Position numbers and translations under genes: made by a program. A stretch of DNA of 64,000 nucleotides from Microplitis mediator (lineage: Eukaryota > Arthropoda > Insecta > Hymenoptera > Braconidae), in NCBI RefSeq assembly GCF_029852145.1, contig NC_079972.1:458901-522900 (forward strand), given 5' to 3'. Shown here in pieces: positions 55,701 to 64,000 of the stretch (position 1 is its first letter; each line of letters starts with the position of its first letter). Under the pieces are notes generated by a model. That model was not told the origin of the DNA. It was given only the letters and a program-made list of their open reading frames with translations, and ran no database searches.

Positions 55701-58700
55701 TCGTGGGTCATAAATCGAATATCTTCGTGGTGTGCGATCTTCAGTGCAGATGAACTTAAAATAATTGAATACTCTGAGGATATTTATTACCATTATGAAG
55801 CTGGTTCTGGGCGTGATGTTAATGATCAACTGGGATGTATTCCATTACAAGATATGTTTAAACATTTTCAGTTAGTTTTTCTTTTTCTTGTTAATACTAA
55901 AATGCTATAGAAAATTATGTTAAAGTAAATATAAAATTGTTTCAGAGAAATTGAAAATGGTGATGTTACTGACAAACCAAAAGGAGTTTTTCATTTTACT
56001 CATTCAATGCCAATGCTCAGTTTTTTAAATTCAATTGGTATAGGTAAAGATGAACAGCCACTTTTATCAACAAATTATAGGGAAATGACAAGACGTCATT
56101 GGAGAACATCGTTTTTAGGACCGTTTAATTCTAATCTTGTTGCTATATTTTACAGGTAATTTGTCATCATTAAATTTGGGTGGATGTCAAAATCCCACAC
56201 AGCCAAAATCCCACATAGCCAAAATCCCACACAGACAAAATCCCACATCTAATCCCACATTTAATTTTAATATTCGTATTCATCTGTTTCACCCGAGTGT
56301 AAAGTGAGCGAATGCACAAAAGGATTCTAGTGTAGGTGTAGTGAAATTTAATAACTAAAAATTACATCAAAATTATTAACAAATAGTTTAGATGGTTTAT
56401 TTACAATATTTACACTTAAAACTGTGAGAAATAATTATTTAATAGCGAATGCGACTGTTGTAAAACTCACATATAAAAATTAACACCTGGTCGGTAGTAG
56501 TTAAGATGAAAGCACGCGGTGAATTAATTAGGTTTAATTTAACGCGAACAGTTCAATATACTCAATCATCAATAGTCGTCTTAGTATACACTGTAAAAAA
56601 TCCGGAGTGAAATTAAATCCGAATTCACTCCGCATTCACTCTGCCACTCGGAATTCCGGAGTTTTGAAAAAAATCACTCCGCATGCCGAGTGAATTGGGA
56701 GTTTTTTTTAGCGGAGTGATTGCGGAGTGGCACGGATTTCATTTCACTCCCAACTCACTCCGGTCCGGAGTTTTAATACTTAAATAATTTTTTCACTCCG
56801 CGAATTTTTTACAGTGTACCAACTAATTATTGAGAATATCTATATAATTTTATTAGCAAATTCAACTTAATTGCAAGTAGCAAAATAATAGAGAAATTTA
56901 TCAAAGCGTTAAAAGCACTAGGTACGTAGACTCGATGCACTAAGCACTTGATTATTTTCATAACGGTAATTAATGTTTATAAAAAATATATTTTTTTTTT
57001 TTCATCATAACAATATTCCTGTCCATTAAACTCATCTAACATCATAAATAATTTTACAAGCAAACAAGTATACTATTTATTTGTTTAAGTTTGCTATTTT
57101 TTACCTAATCTCATATCGTCAGAACGGGACAATATTATTATTTCTAAACAATAAAGTTATCAGTTTTTTTTTTTTTTGTTTATTCATTATTGTAATGAAA
57201 CCATTAAGACTTTGAAAACGTAAAAAAAAAGGATAGATTGAATTCCATTTAAGCGATAAAATAATAATATTTTATCTTCTGATGATCATAGAAATGAAAT
57301 GTAGATCAGTATGATGATATCACATCGTAAAACACTCCCGTTGATAGCCGTAGTATTATTGCAAATATATTTTACTCTTGACATAAGCTTATCGATCGAC
57401 GAAAACACTATCTCGAGATCGAGATTCTACGATATATTAGTTTCCAGAAGTAAAAAAAATCAATTTAGCAAAGTAATGGACAACTTTTTCAACACGTTTC
57501 ATATTCGGAATTTATAACTCAACTGTTACAGAAGTTTAATATTAATTTTCATTATGGCCAGAGTATTTTTAATTATTATCATCGTATATATAAGTGGTTT
57601 TTTTGAGTGTTTAAAAGGTTCAAATTCAGAACAGCTTGAATGGCTTTCTGACTTGCGTAATTACATAAAAACTATTGCAGACGAGTATCAGGTAATGATA
57701 ATTAATTCTGCAAACCAGACAGAATCTGTAGATAATCCATCGATACGTAATTTATTAATCAGTACAATTGAAAGTCGTCCTACTTTACGACTAAGTCTTA
57801 ATAGATCATCAAAAACAAGTCAGAATAAATTGTACGATGAAATAAGTGATACAGCAGGAACTTTTTTCATTTTAATCCGAGATCATAAATTTACTGACAT
57901 TAAATCTTTGATGAATATGATCGACGTGTTAAAAGAACTTTCCTTAACAAAAGAAATAACAAAATTTTTACTTATTTCCTTATCCATGGAATCAAATGAA
58001 ACTTTTGAGATTATTTTTCAGTATACTTGGAAAAAACAAATAGTAGATATTACAATTTTAGAAATACCAAATTGTGATATAAAGATAAATACAATCCTGA
58101 AAGATTGTTCTGAAAAAATACCTACAATTCATCAATTCAATCCGTTCTTAAATTTATTTAAGCACGAACTATATTCATCTGAAACTCAGTGGTTCCCAAT
58201 AATTATGAAAAATTTATACGGTTATCCTATTAAAGTTGCACTTGTTAACGATCCACCCTTTTCTTTAGTAAGATATAATGAAAAATTACAAGTAAAAAGT
58301 ATGTCTGGCCCGGATATTTTGGTAATGAAAGCTTTGGAATCAAAAATGAATTTCACTGCCAAAATTCTACCTCATTTAATTGGTTACGAAGAAATACGAA
58401 ACGGTTCAATAGATGGACTATTCAAATTATTAGAATCCGATAAAATAGATTTAATAGCTCATGTTAATCCTCATTACACTGAAGATATAACCGAAAATGC
58501 ATATCGTACTGGGGTGTTATTTGTTGATGAATTGTGCGCTCTAGTGCCAATAGAAAAAGAAATTAAAGTTCCCTTGTCACTGAGTGCACTGGAAGCAATC
58601 ATAATATCTACTACAATAGTGATTTCATTTTGGATACCGGCTTTTTTGTTAAATTTCGACAGAAGCTGTTGGAGTATTTTTGTTATTTTTCGAGTGTTAT

Positions 58701-61448
58701 TTGGTATTTCTGTAAATAAACGTCCGTTAATAACTTCTCAACGAATTTTATATACATTTCTTATGGTTATATCGTTTTCATATTCTTCAAATATTTATGC
58801 TTCTTTGACGAGTGTCAGTATTGATACAGACCGTGAAATTGAATACAGGAATTTTGATGATTTGGCTAAATCATCGCTAACACCAATTATTTCAAAATAT
58901 CTTTATGAAAAAACATTTAGTGAGAGTGAAGGAGCGATATTGGAATTAAAAAATAAAGTTAAAAATACAACAAATATATGGAGATGCCCATTTAAAGCTG
59001 AAAGAAACAAAAATATCACCTGTTTGATGGGTAAACTTGAGAGTGAAATTTATTTATCACTAAAAAAATCAAAAAAACAGACACTAAAGCTTTCAAAAGT
59101 ATGTTTTTGGTCTGATAGTTATACTTTTTTATTAAGAAAAGGTTCACCACTTCGAAGGGCATTCAAAAACATATTTTTGATATTTTCTGCTGTTGGATTA
59201 CATTCAAAATGGTATAAAAAACATGCAGAAATGGAACTGTCTGAAGATATAATTGAAAATACTGTTGAAGAATTACTTATTCCTACGAAAACTTTGCTTG
59301 AACAGCTGGCAGCTATTTTATTATTTGGTTACATAGCTTCCGGTATAGCTTTCATTGGAGAAATAATATACAATAAAATACTGAATAATTGGAAAATTAA
59401 AAGCTATAAATTTTACAATTGCAAAATAGTCGAAAATAATTTTACTTAAGTTATAAATTATAAAACAATTTTCGTATCAATTTTTATTTCATTTATTTGA
59501 TGAATTGTATTGGATTTCTTACATTTTATTGAAGGTAAAAAACTTTTAAAAAATCATAATAAAAAAATATTATTTTATAGATCTTATAGAGCGAGATTAT
59601 AACACACCAAAGTATGTAATGATAATGCACGAAAAAAAACGCCGTTAAGTGTCTAAAGTCGGCGTCTTGCTGTCGCACTGAGAAAAAAAATAAAATACAC
59701 TTATCCAAAAAATTAAAGGAACAAGAAAATTTTATAAATTTTATAGTAATTTTTGGAAGGCTGTATTTTTGTGAAAAATGATCGAAAAAATTAAAAAAGC
59801 AAATTGAAGCTTGAAATTTCTAGTTTGAAAATCTTCCAGCAAAATATTTTTTTGAGCCACGATTTTTGCGGAATCATAAGAAAAAGGTCGAGACAAAATT
59901 TTTCCAAATTTTTTTATTTTGTTTTTTAGGTCTACGGGACCGGGAAAAATTTTTTCAAAAAAAACGAGTTGTTTAGGAAATTTATTCAGCTACAATTTGC
60001 TTTTTTTTGTTTCTCTGTACGACAATTTGCTGCTGAGATATCAGCCTTCAAATGAAAAAGGATCCTTTTGTCTTTGATTATTGATATCTCAGCAAGAAAT
60101 GGTCACACAGTAATTTAAAGGGCAGTTTAATAAACTTGAATAAATTCCCTACAAGCTCCATTTTCGATTTTTTCAAAAAAAATTTTTTTTTTTCATCCTT
60201 GATATCCATTTGAAAAAACTACAAAAAATGGCCATTTTCTGGTTTTTTAGTCAACTCATCGCTACTCTGCAAATATTGATAAAAAAAATAATGTTTCCAG
60301 GTGATTTTACAGCTTAATGTACCCCAAAAAACCCTGGAAATTTTCAGATTGATCCATTGAACCGTTTGTCCGGACCGATTGCTCAAAGTTTTACAAAACA
60401 ATTAAAGGAACAAGTTTTGTTCCTTAATTTGTGTATTCATTACCAAAATGAAAAAATTAATTTTTTTTGGATTTTCTTTCATTTTTGCGTTAGTTATTCA
60501 GTAAATGTAAAGTAAAGAGGAAAAAAAAAAAATTTTCCAAAAAACGAGACCAAACAAGAATTTTTTTACATTTTTTTTTTTTACGTTTTATTCGGGCGGT
60601 TATTTTTTTTTTTCGCTTTTCGGAAAAAAATTTTCTCACGTTTAAAAATAAATAATACAAAAATTTTGAATAGGTCCAACTTTGAGGCTTGATATCTTTC
60701 AAACGGCTTGTCTTACGAAAATCTTCGATTAAACTTTTTTTATAGAGTCTTTAATTACCTAAAATTACCCCTCGCGGGTAAAATTTAAAAAGTACTTTTT
60801 AGCCAATAAACATTAACTATACAATAATACTAACAAAATAAGTTAATTTAAAACTGAATAATCATTATTTTTATTTTATTTTTTAATAATTTTAGGGATT
60901 GTGCTTGCTCAGGCCTGATCATGTTTGAATATTGACCAGCTATGAGCATGCGTGATCATGCATGAGCAAGCATTATCATGCATGATAAGGTCTGATGACT
61001 TTTTCCCGGGTACATAAATTTATTTTATCTAACTCATGCCCACTCATGCCTTGAAACCCACACTCGAGTATAAAATACTATTGAACATCTTCGCAAATAA
61101 TATGAGATTAATATTATGAGTTCTTGATACATTTTATTAAATACAATTATAATCTATTAATTATCATTACATATTTAAGATTTTACATTTTGTTTTTAAA
61201 TTATTTATTTCAGATGCAATGACAAAACCGCACCAAATCAGGTAATGTTCTATTTACAAGAAAAACCCCTGCAGTATGAGGGATGTAAAGTGGGTCTTTG
61301 TGATTGGGAATATCTGAAAAATAAACTTGGTGGCATCGCTAGTCAATGTAATCCAGAAATATGTGGATCTAGTACCACGTCCTTTTTTAACCGATCAATA
61401 GTTTACTCATTACTAGCAACTGTATTAGTATTCAACTGGTTGATATAA
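49614..61448 (+). CDS. MINPP-type histidine phosphatase, eight exons, catalytic motifs altered
   Basis: Homologue of multiple inositol polyphosphate phosphatase, a secretory-pathway histidine phosphatase that dephosphorylates inositol polyphosphates (family knowledge). Exons: 49614-49779, 49885-50016, 51070-51263, 51330-51449, 51521-51671, 55660-55870, 55946-56155 and 61214-61448. They sum to 1419 nt (472 residues plus stop), all in phase with GT/AG borders, close to the usual length of about 480. Signal peptide at residues 1-19; hydrophobic C-terminus (VYSLLATVLVFNWLI) preceded by Ser/Asn, suggesting a GPI anchor. The family motif RHGxRxP reads RHGAHYP (67-73) and the HAE proton-donor motif reads HSM (344-346), so normal phosphatase activity is doubtful. 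Intron 7 hosts an ionotropic receptor gene. Confidence 0.85.
49885..50016 (+). CDS. MINPP-like exon 2 (RHG motif)
   Basis: Acceptor TTCAATAG, donor GTATGT, phase 1 to 1. Contains SIIRHGAHYPG with His in place of the second catalytic Arg. Confidence 0.88.
50211..50963. mobile_element. MITE of reiterated CTTGA/TCAAG words
   Basis: TIRs CACTGATAGAAAA / TTTTTCTATCAGTG enclose degenerate copies of TCTTGATTCAAGAA in both orientations. Flanks are TG rather than TA. Lies in MINPP-like intron 2. Confidence 0.7.
51070..51263 (+). CDS. MINPP-like exon 3
   Basis: Acceptor TTTTTAG, donor GTACTA, phase 1 to 0. Contains LTTQGIEDIKLFARRLQSDF, typical of the family. Confidence 0.85.
51330..51449 (+). CDS. 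MINPP-like exon 4
   Basis: Acceptor TTTAAG, donor GTAAAA, phase 0 to 0. FRNSGSQRTQSSLDAFVEG corresponds to the family's RSS...R...S..AF block. Confidence 0.85.
51521..51671 (+). CDS. MINPP-like exon 5
   Basis: Acceptor TGTTATAG, donor GTATAC, phase 0 to 1. Ends GRLGFKYNLSQ. Confidence 0.85.
52437..52937 (-). mobile_element. Partial copy of the 16240-17583 MITE
   Basis: Right end CAAGTTAACTGTATTTTCTGTG followed by TA. The GC-rich island at 52437-52560 matches 16600-16740 in inverse orientation. Confidence 0.6.
53170..53400 (+). mobile_element. Truncated copy of the same MITE
   Basis: Starts CATAGAAAAAACAGTTAACT after TA and parallels 16240-16470. No right TIR. Confidence 0.6.
53431..53583 (+). 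other. Exon-like segment of unknown origin
   Basis: 51 open codons bounded by a good acceptor (ATTTTTACAG) and donor (GTAAGA). They encode KLKAEHSEEMSHLRMQVVVK and IESEDCLLIKLKDMKSIFQ. Composition looks coding, but inclusion in the MINPP-like transcript would shift into a stop. Possibly an exon fragment captured by a transposon. Confidence 0.35.
54170..54395. mobile_element. TTACCGTAA word repeat
   Basis: Starts CTAGAGGATCCGAATTACCG and consists of TTACCGTAAATT/GCGGT words in both orientations. Confidence 0.6.
54402..54920. mobile_element. MITE fragment of CTTGGCCCAAG words
   Basis: Left end CACAGAAAAAAAGGTTGACT after TA. The interior repeats CTTGATTCAAG-like words. No right TIR seen. Confidence 0.5.
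54921..55659. other. MINPP-like intron 5, right part
   Basis: Includes an imperfect hairpin at about 55440-55545 (AGTCGT...CTAATCGAACGACTA / TAGTCGTCCGATTAGCAGA). No gene. Confidence 0.5.
55660..55870 (+). CDS. MINPP-like exon 6
   Basis: Acceptor TCTTACAG, donor GTTAGT, phase 1 to 2. Contains LMYDMCRYEKSW and WCAIFSADELKIIEYSEDI, strongly family-like. Confidence 0.88.
55946..56155 (+). CDS. MINPP-like exon 7 (altered HAE motif)
   Basis: Acceptor GTTTCAG, donor GTAATT, phase 2 to 2. GVFHFTHSMPMLSFLNSIGI occupies the place of the family's FxHAExxxP motif. Confidence 0.88.
56156..56588. other. MINPP-like intron 7, left part
   Basis: Starts with four near-copies of AAAATCCCACA(CAGCC) at 56188-56262. 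Bases 56430-56525 match the left edge of the window. No gene. Confidence 0.5.
56589..56816. mobile_element. MITE of reiterated CACTCCG/CGGAGTG words
   Basis: 228 bp with TIRs CACTGTAAAAAAT / ATTTTTTACAGTG, flanked by TA. The interior is about a dozen copies of CACTCCG and CGGAGTG. Confidence 0.8.
57311..57517 (+). CDS. Short secreted-type ORF or decayed receptor N-terminus
   Basis: 68 codons: hydrophobic leader (LPLIAVVLLQIYFTLDISLS) then a charged segment ending MDNFFNTFHIRNL before a stop, 36 nt upstream of the ionotropic receptor start. The ending resembles the N-terminal start of insect ionotropic receptors, so it may be a broken tandem duplicate. It could also be a small secreted peptide or chance. 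Confidence 0.3.
   Translation: MMISHRKTLPLIAVVLLQIYFTLDISLSIDENTISRSRFYDILVSRSKKNQFSKVMDNFFNTFHIRNL
57554..59449 (+). CDS. Divergent ionotropic receptor (IR), intronless
   Basis: 631 residues, the usual size of insect divergent IRs: variant ionotropic glutamate receptor relatives that act as ligand-gated cation channels in chemosensory neurons (family knowledge). Signal peptide at 1-22; an N-terminal domain to about 215; S1 ligand-binding lobe at about 221-340 (KVALVNDPPFS, GPDILVMKALE, GLFKLLESDKIDLIAH); TM1 at about 345-367 (IIISTTIVISFWIPAFLL); pore and TM2 at about 375-420 (SQRILYTFLMVISFSYSSNI, YASLTS after it); S2 lobe at about 425-570; TM3 at about 583-608 (AAILLFGYIASGIAFIGEII). The canonical glutamate-binding residues are not evident, as in most divergent IRs. 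It lies in intron 7 of the MINPP-like gene on the same strand, so it must have its own promoter. The subfamily cannot be named from sequence alone. Confidence 0.85.
   Translation: MARVFLIIIIVYISGFFECLKGSNSEQLEWLSDLRNYIKTIADEYQVMIINSANQTESVDNPSIRNLLISTIESRPTLRLSLNRSSKTSQNKLYDEISDTAGTFFILIRDHKFTDIKSLMNMIDVLKELSLTKEITKFLLISLSMESNETFEIIFQYTWKKQIVDITILEIPNCDIKINTILKDCSEKIPTIHQFNPFLNLFKHELYSSETQWFPIIMKNLYGYPIKVALVNDPPFSLVRYNEKLQVKSMSGPDILVMKALESKMNFTAKILPHLIGYEEIRNGSIDGLFKLLESDKIDLIAHVNPHYTEDITENAYRTGVLFVDELCALVPIEKEIKVPLSLSALEAIIISTTIVISFWIPAFLLNFDRSCWSIFVIFRVLFGISVNKRPLITSQRILYTFLMVISFSYSSNIYASLTSVSIDTDREIEYRNFDDLAKSSLTPIISKYLYEKTFSESEGAILELKNKVKNTTNIWRCPFKAERNKNITCLMGKLESEIYLSLKKSKKQTLKLSKVCFWSDSYTFLLRKGSPLRRAFKNIFLIFSAVGLHSKWYKKHAEMELSEDIIENTVEELLIPTKTLLEQLAAILLFGYIASGIAFIGEIIYNKILNNWKIKSYKFYNCKIVENNFT
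59698..60639 (-). mobile_element. One-arm copy of the 1.8-kb palindromic element
   Basis: Begins CACTTATCCAAAAAATTAAA after TA (59696-59697) and follows the left arm of 30332-32115 to its centre, then stops. Numerous point differences from both arms. Confidence 0.8.
60766..61011 (+). repeat. SINE-like dispersed repeat, copy 2
   Basis: Matches the body and tail of 2700-3015 (AGGGATTGTGCT, GAGCATGC.TGATCATGCATG) but lacks the B-box part. Confidence 0.6.
61214..61448 (+). CDS. MINPP-like exon 8 (C-terminus, GPI-like tail)
   Basis: Acceptor ATTTCAG, phase 2, stop TAA. Cys-containing block (VMFYLQEKPLQYEGCKVGLC) and a hydrophobic end. AATAAA at 61463-61468. Confidence 0.85.
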
Positions 61449-61639
61449 ATTATTCAAAAAATAATAAACAGTAAATAAGTAAAACTTAATAGACCAAATA
61501 ATTTACAGCAAATCATATGAAATCTAGATTAGAGAATAAATCTATTGCTTATTTATTTTTTAAGATTTATGTGTTGAAATTTAAATGCTTTTTTAAATAA
61601 TTGTTACTCGCAGTCTTCTGAATTGTAGTATAAATAATA

Positions 61640-63280
61640 GACTGTGCCAACTGAAATCGATATTTTTTTTTTTCGGTCCCATACGAAAATTAGGTTGTCT
61701 CACTAAAAAAAAAAATCCTGAAAAAATTTCAGCTCGATATGTCTATTTTTCAGTTAGCGCTCGCGTAAATAAGAATTTTCTAATAAAATTGTTTTTTATC
61801 CCAACTTAATATTTTACAACTCATTAAATATACCTGATTAAAAAATGGCCAGGGTGACATTTTGTAGGGAATTCAATTCTCTACAAAAGGAACTTTTGAT
61901 CGAATGAAAAACATCAGCCAATTTTTTTCTGCAGCCATTTGAACCTCATTTTTTTTCAATATTTACATTTTTATTTACTATTAAACGCTTAGAAAACTAT
62001 GTTGCTATGTATGAAACTTATTGAATTCAATTTCTCCAGGAACCTTTATGATCCCAAGGAATAGTTTTCATACTTGAAGTAATAAAACTAACATTAAACT
62101 ATTGATATTATCGATATTTCTAACAATACTTTTTTTTTGTTTTGACATTTTTCGCATTTAATCTTTCTAGTTATTTTTTTCTGCATTAAAATATCGTTCG
62201 TAATTGTGATTTTGAGATTCTCATACTGCTGATCAATAATTATTACTTTATTGATAAAAATATACATTGTTTATCATAATAAAATACTTATAAAAATTTA
62301 AATAAAGGAAAAAGTGATGTTCTAATTGTGCAGAAAAGTTTTTATCGATTCTGTTACTAGTTTTTAAGAGCTTATGATTTGTCAGGAGAACCTATTGCAA
62401 ACAATCTGAAAGTTGCCTACAATGGGCAGCAACAACTTGTAGTAGAAATTATTTAATTTATCTATTTATTGATTAATTAACTAATTAATTAATTAGTTTG
62501 GAGCAAGTACAGTTTATATTCGCAATAGGGTCTCCTGACATATCATAAGCTCTTAATAACTAGTAACAGAATCGATAAAAACTTTTCTGCACAATTAGAA
62601 CATCACTTTTTCCTTTATTTAAATTTTTATAAGTATTTTATTATGATAAACAATGTATATTTTTATCAATAAAGTAATAATTATTGATCAGCAGTATGAG
62701 AATCTCAAAATCACAATTACGAACGATATTTTAATGCAGAAAAAAATAACTAGAAAGATTAAATGCGAAAAATGTCAAAACAAAAAAAAAGTATTGTTAG
62801 AAATATCGATAATATCAATAGTTTAATGTTAGTTTTATTACTTCAAGTATGAAAACTATTCCTTGGGATCATAAAGGTTCCTAGAGAAATTGAATTCAAT
62901 AAGTTTCATACATAGCAACATAGTTTTCTAAGCGTTTAATAGTAAATATAAATGTAAATTTTGAAAAAAAATGAGGTTAAAATGGCTGCAGAAAAAAATT
63001 GGCTGATGTTTTTCATTCGATCAAAAGTTCCTTTTGTAGAGAATTAAATTCCCTACAAAATGGCACCTTGGCCATTTTTTAATCAGTTATATTTAATGAG
63101 TTGTAAAATATTAAGTTGGGATAAAAAACAATTTTATTAGAAAATTCTTATTTACGCGAGCGCTAACTGAAAAATAGACATATCGAGCTGAAATTTTTTC
63201 AGGATTTTTTTCTTTAGTGTGACAACTTAATTTTCGTATGGGACCGAATAAAAAAAATATCGATTTCAGTTGGCACAGTC
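61640..63280. mobile_element. 1.6-kb palindromic element
   Basis: Arms 61640 to about 62393 and about 62528 to 63280 are near-exact inverted copies around a 130-bp loop. Ends GACTGTGCCAACTGAAATCG and complement, flanked by TA (61638-61639, 63281-63282). No coding capacity. Lies between two convergent genes. Confidence 0.88.
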
Positions 63281-63528
63281 TAATAAATAAATAGTTACTC
63301 TACAATTATTGTTATTTTGTATGTTAAATAAATTATTGCAAGGAATCTGATGAACAGAGTTTTTATTTTCATTATTCGTTCAAATTATTCAATTGTGTAA
63401 GCGTATTAATATTAATTTATAAATTTATAACGCTGAATGGCAGTGGAACGAAAACTGATTACTATTTTTTACCATCTCATTTATAAAATGTAAATCATAG
63501 TATTAAATAAGTTGTTTTAAAGTTTTGG
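63281..63528 (-). other. 3' flank of the right-edge gene
   Basis: Presumed 3' UTR. A minus-strand AATAAA lies at 63362-63367, about 160 nt after the stop. Confidence 0.4.
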
Positions 63529-63957
63529 TCATGTTGTTTCCGACGCTTTTCGAGATTTATTAGTTTTTTTACTTTTTACGGGTTCCGTTGGACCATCATC
63601 GGACATTGAGGAATCTCTCATAGTTTTTTTTCCACGTCCGACATTTCTTTCTTCATTCTCAGAACCTATTGATTCACGATTTGATTTTCTTCTTTGACGT
63701 TGAGGTGGGATACTTTGTGCTTCTATTAAATCTTTTAGATGTTTACGTTTTGCTTCCCAATGCAAAGCTTGTCGATGAGCAATATCCGAAAATCTATTTG
63801 CAAACTCGGTATTAGGCGGCAAGATTAATTTCCATCCTTTCTTTAGTTCAACTTTTCCTAAATTTTTTAATATCTCTTCTATTTCTTCGGGAGGTAATTT
63901 CATTACGGAAGCTATTGCCTTTCTAGTAACATATTCATTTTCAGTGAATGTTAATAA
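63529..63957 (-). CDS. Last coding exon of a minus-strand gene (RNA polymerase III RPC5-like?)
   Basis: Acceptor TTTTTTTTAG, phase 0, then LLTFTENEYVTRKAIASVMK and on through LPPEEIEEILKNLG, a winged-helix-like segment. WKLILPPNTEF and IAHRQALHWEAKRKHL follow, then a basic/acidic Ser-rich tail (QRQRRKSNRE, KSKKTNKSRK) to TGA. 142 codons plus stop; upstream exons lie outside the window. A winged helix followed by an RQ..W.AK segment recalls the C-terminus of RNA polymerase III subunit RPC5 (POLR3E), but this is a memory-based guess. It is clearly a conserved-looking nuclear-type protein end; identity unsettled. Confidence 0.6.
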   Translation of the reverse strand, partial: LLTFTENEYVTRKAIASVMKLPPEEIEEILKNLGKVELKKGWKLILPPNTEFANRFSDIAHRQALHWEAKRKHLKDLIEAQSIPPQRQRRKSNRESIGSENEERNVGRGKKTMRDSSMSDDGPTEPVKSKKTNKSRKASETT

Positions 63958-64000
63958 CTAAAAAAAATATCGTTAGTTAAGAAATTATTATTACGTGAGA

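Overview
This is a eukaryotic, insect-type genomic window. It is AT-rich, with short coding exons, GT/AG introns, many TA-flanked miniature transposons and a complete Ty3/gypsy-class LTR retrotransposon. Gene content (an ANKFN1/wide-awake orthologue, a CYP2-clan P450, a MINPP-type histidine phosphatase and a divergent ionotropic receptor) fits an insect. A hymenopteran, possibly a parasitoid wasp, is my best guess, but nothing here proves the order. All gene models were assembled by hand from splice sites and reading phase.

Region by region. 1-3190: dispersed repeats, including a TG microsatellite inside a repeat, a possible solo LTR and a SINE-like repeat. 3191-42231: one long plus-strand gene of 15 coding exons. 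Its 5040-nt CDS stays in phase across all 14 introns and encodes about 1679 residues with ankyrin, fibronectin type III and Ras-association domains (ANKFN1 / Drosophila wide awake). Its introns hold most of the mobile DNA: a TIR element (8396-10100), nested MITEs (12079-13704), a MITE of reiterated Ser/Leu-free low-complexity words (16240-17583), an intact antisense LTR retrotransposon (17599-28035), a 1.8-kb palindrome (30332-32115), a second palindrome with an ORF in its loop (about 35693-37463) and a hAT-like element with an 8-bp target duplication (40069-40956).

42232-49613: repeats, including a 5S-rRNA-like retroposon (44763-45290), a second copy of the 1-kb TA element (45660-46663) and a two-exon remnant of a minus-strand cytochrome P450 (47117-47535).

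49614-61448: an eight-exon plus-strand MINPP-type phosphatase of 472 residues, with a signal peptide and a GPI-anchor-like tail. Both of its catalytic motifs are altered. Its intron 7 contains an intronless ionotropic receptor gene (57554-59449) on the same strand. 61640-63280: another 1.6-kb palindrome. 63529-63957: the last coding exon of a minus-strand gene that runs off the right edge, possibly an RNA polymerase III subunit.

Nothing suggests that the genes act together. The most striking features are the density and variety of self-complementary elements, several lying inside transcribed introns, and the very young LTR element with a textbook -1 frameshift site.
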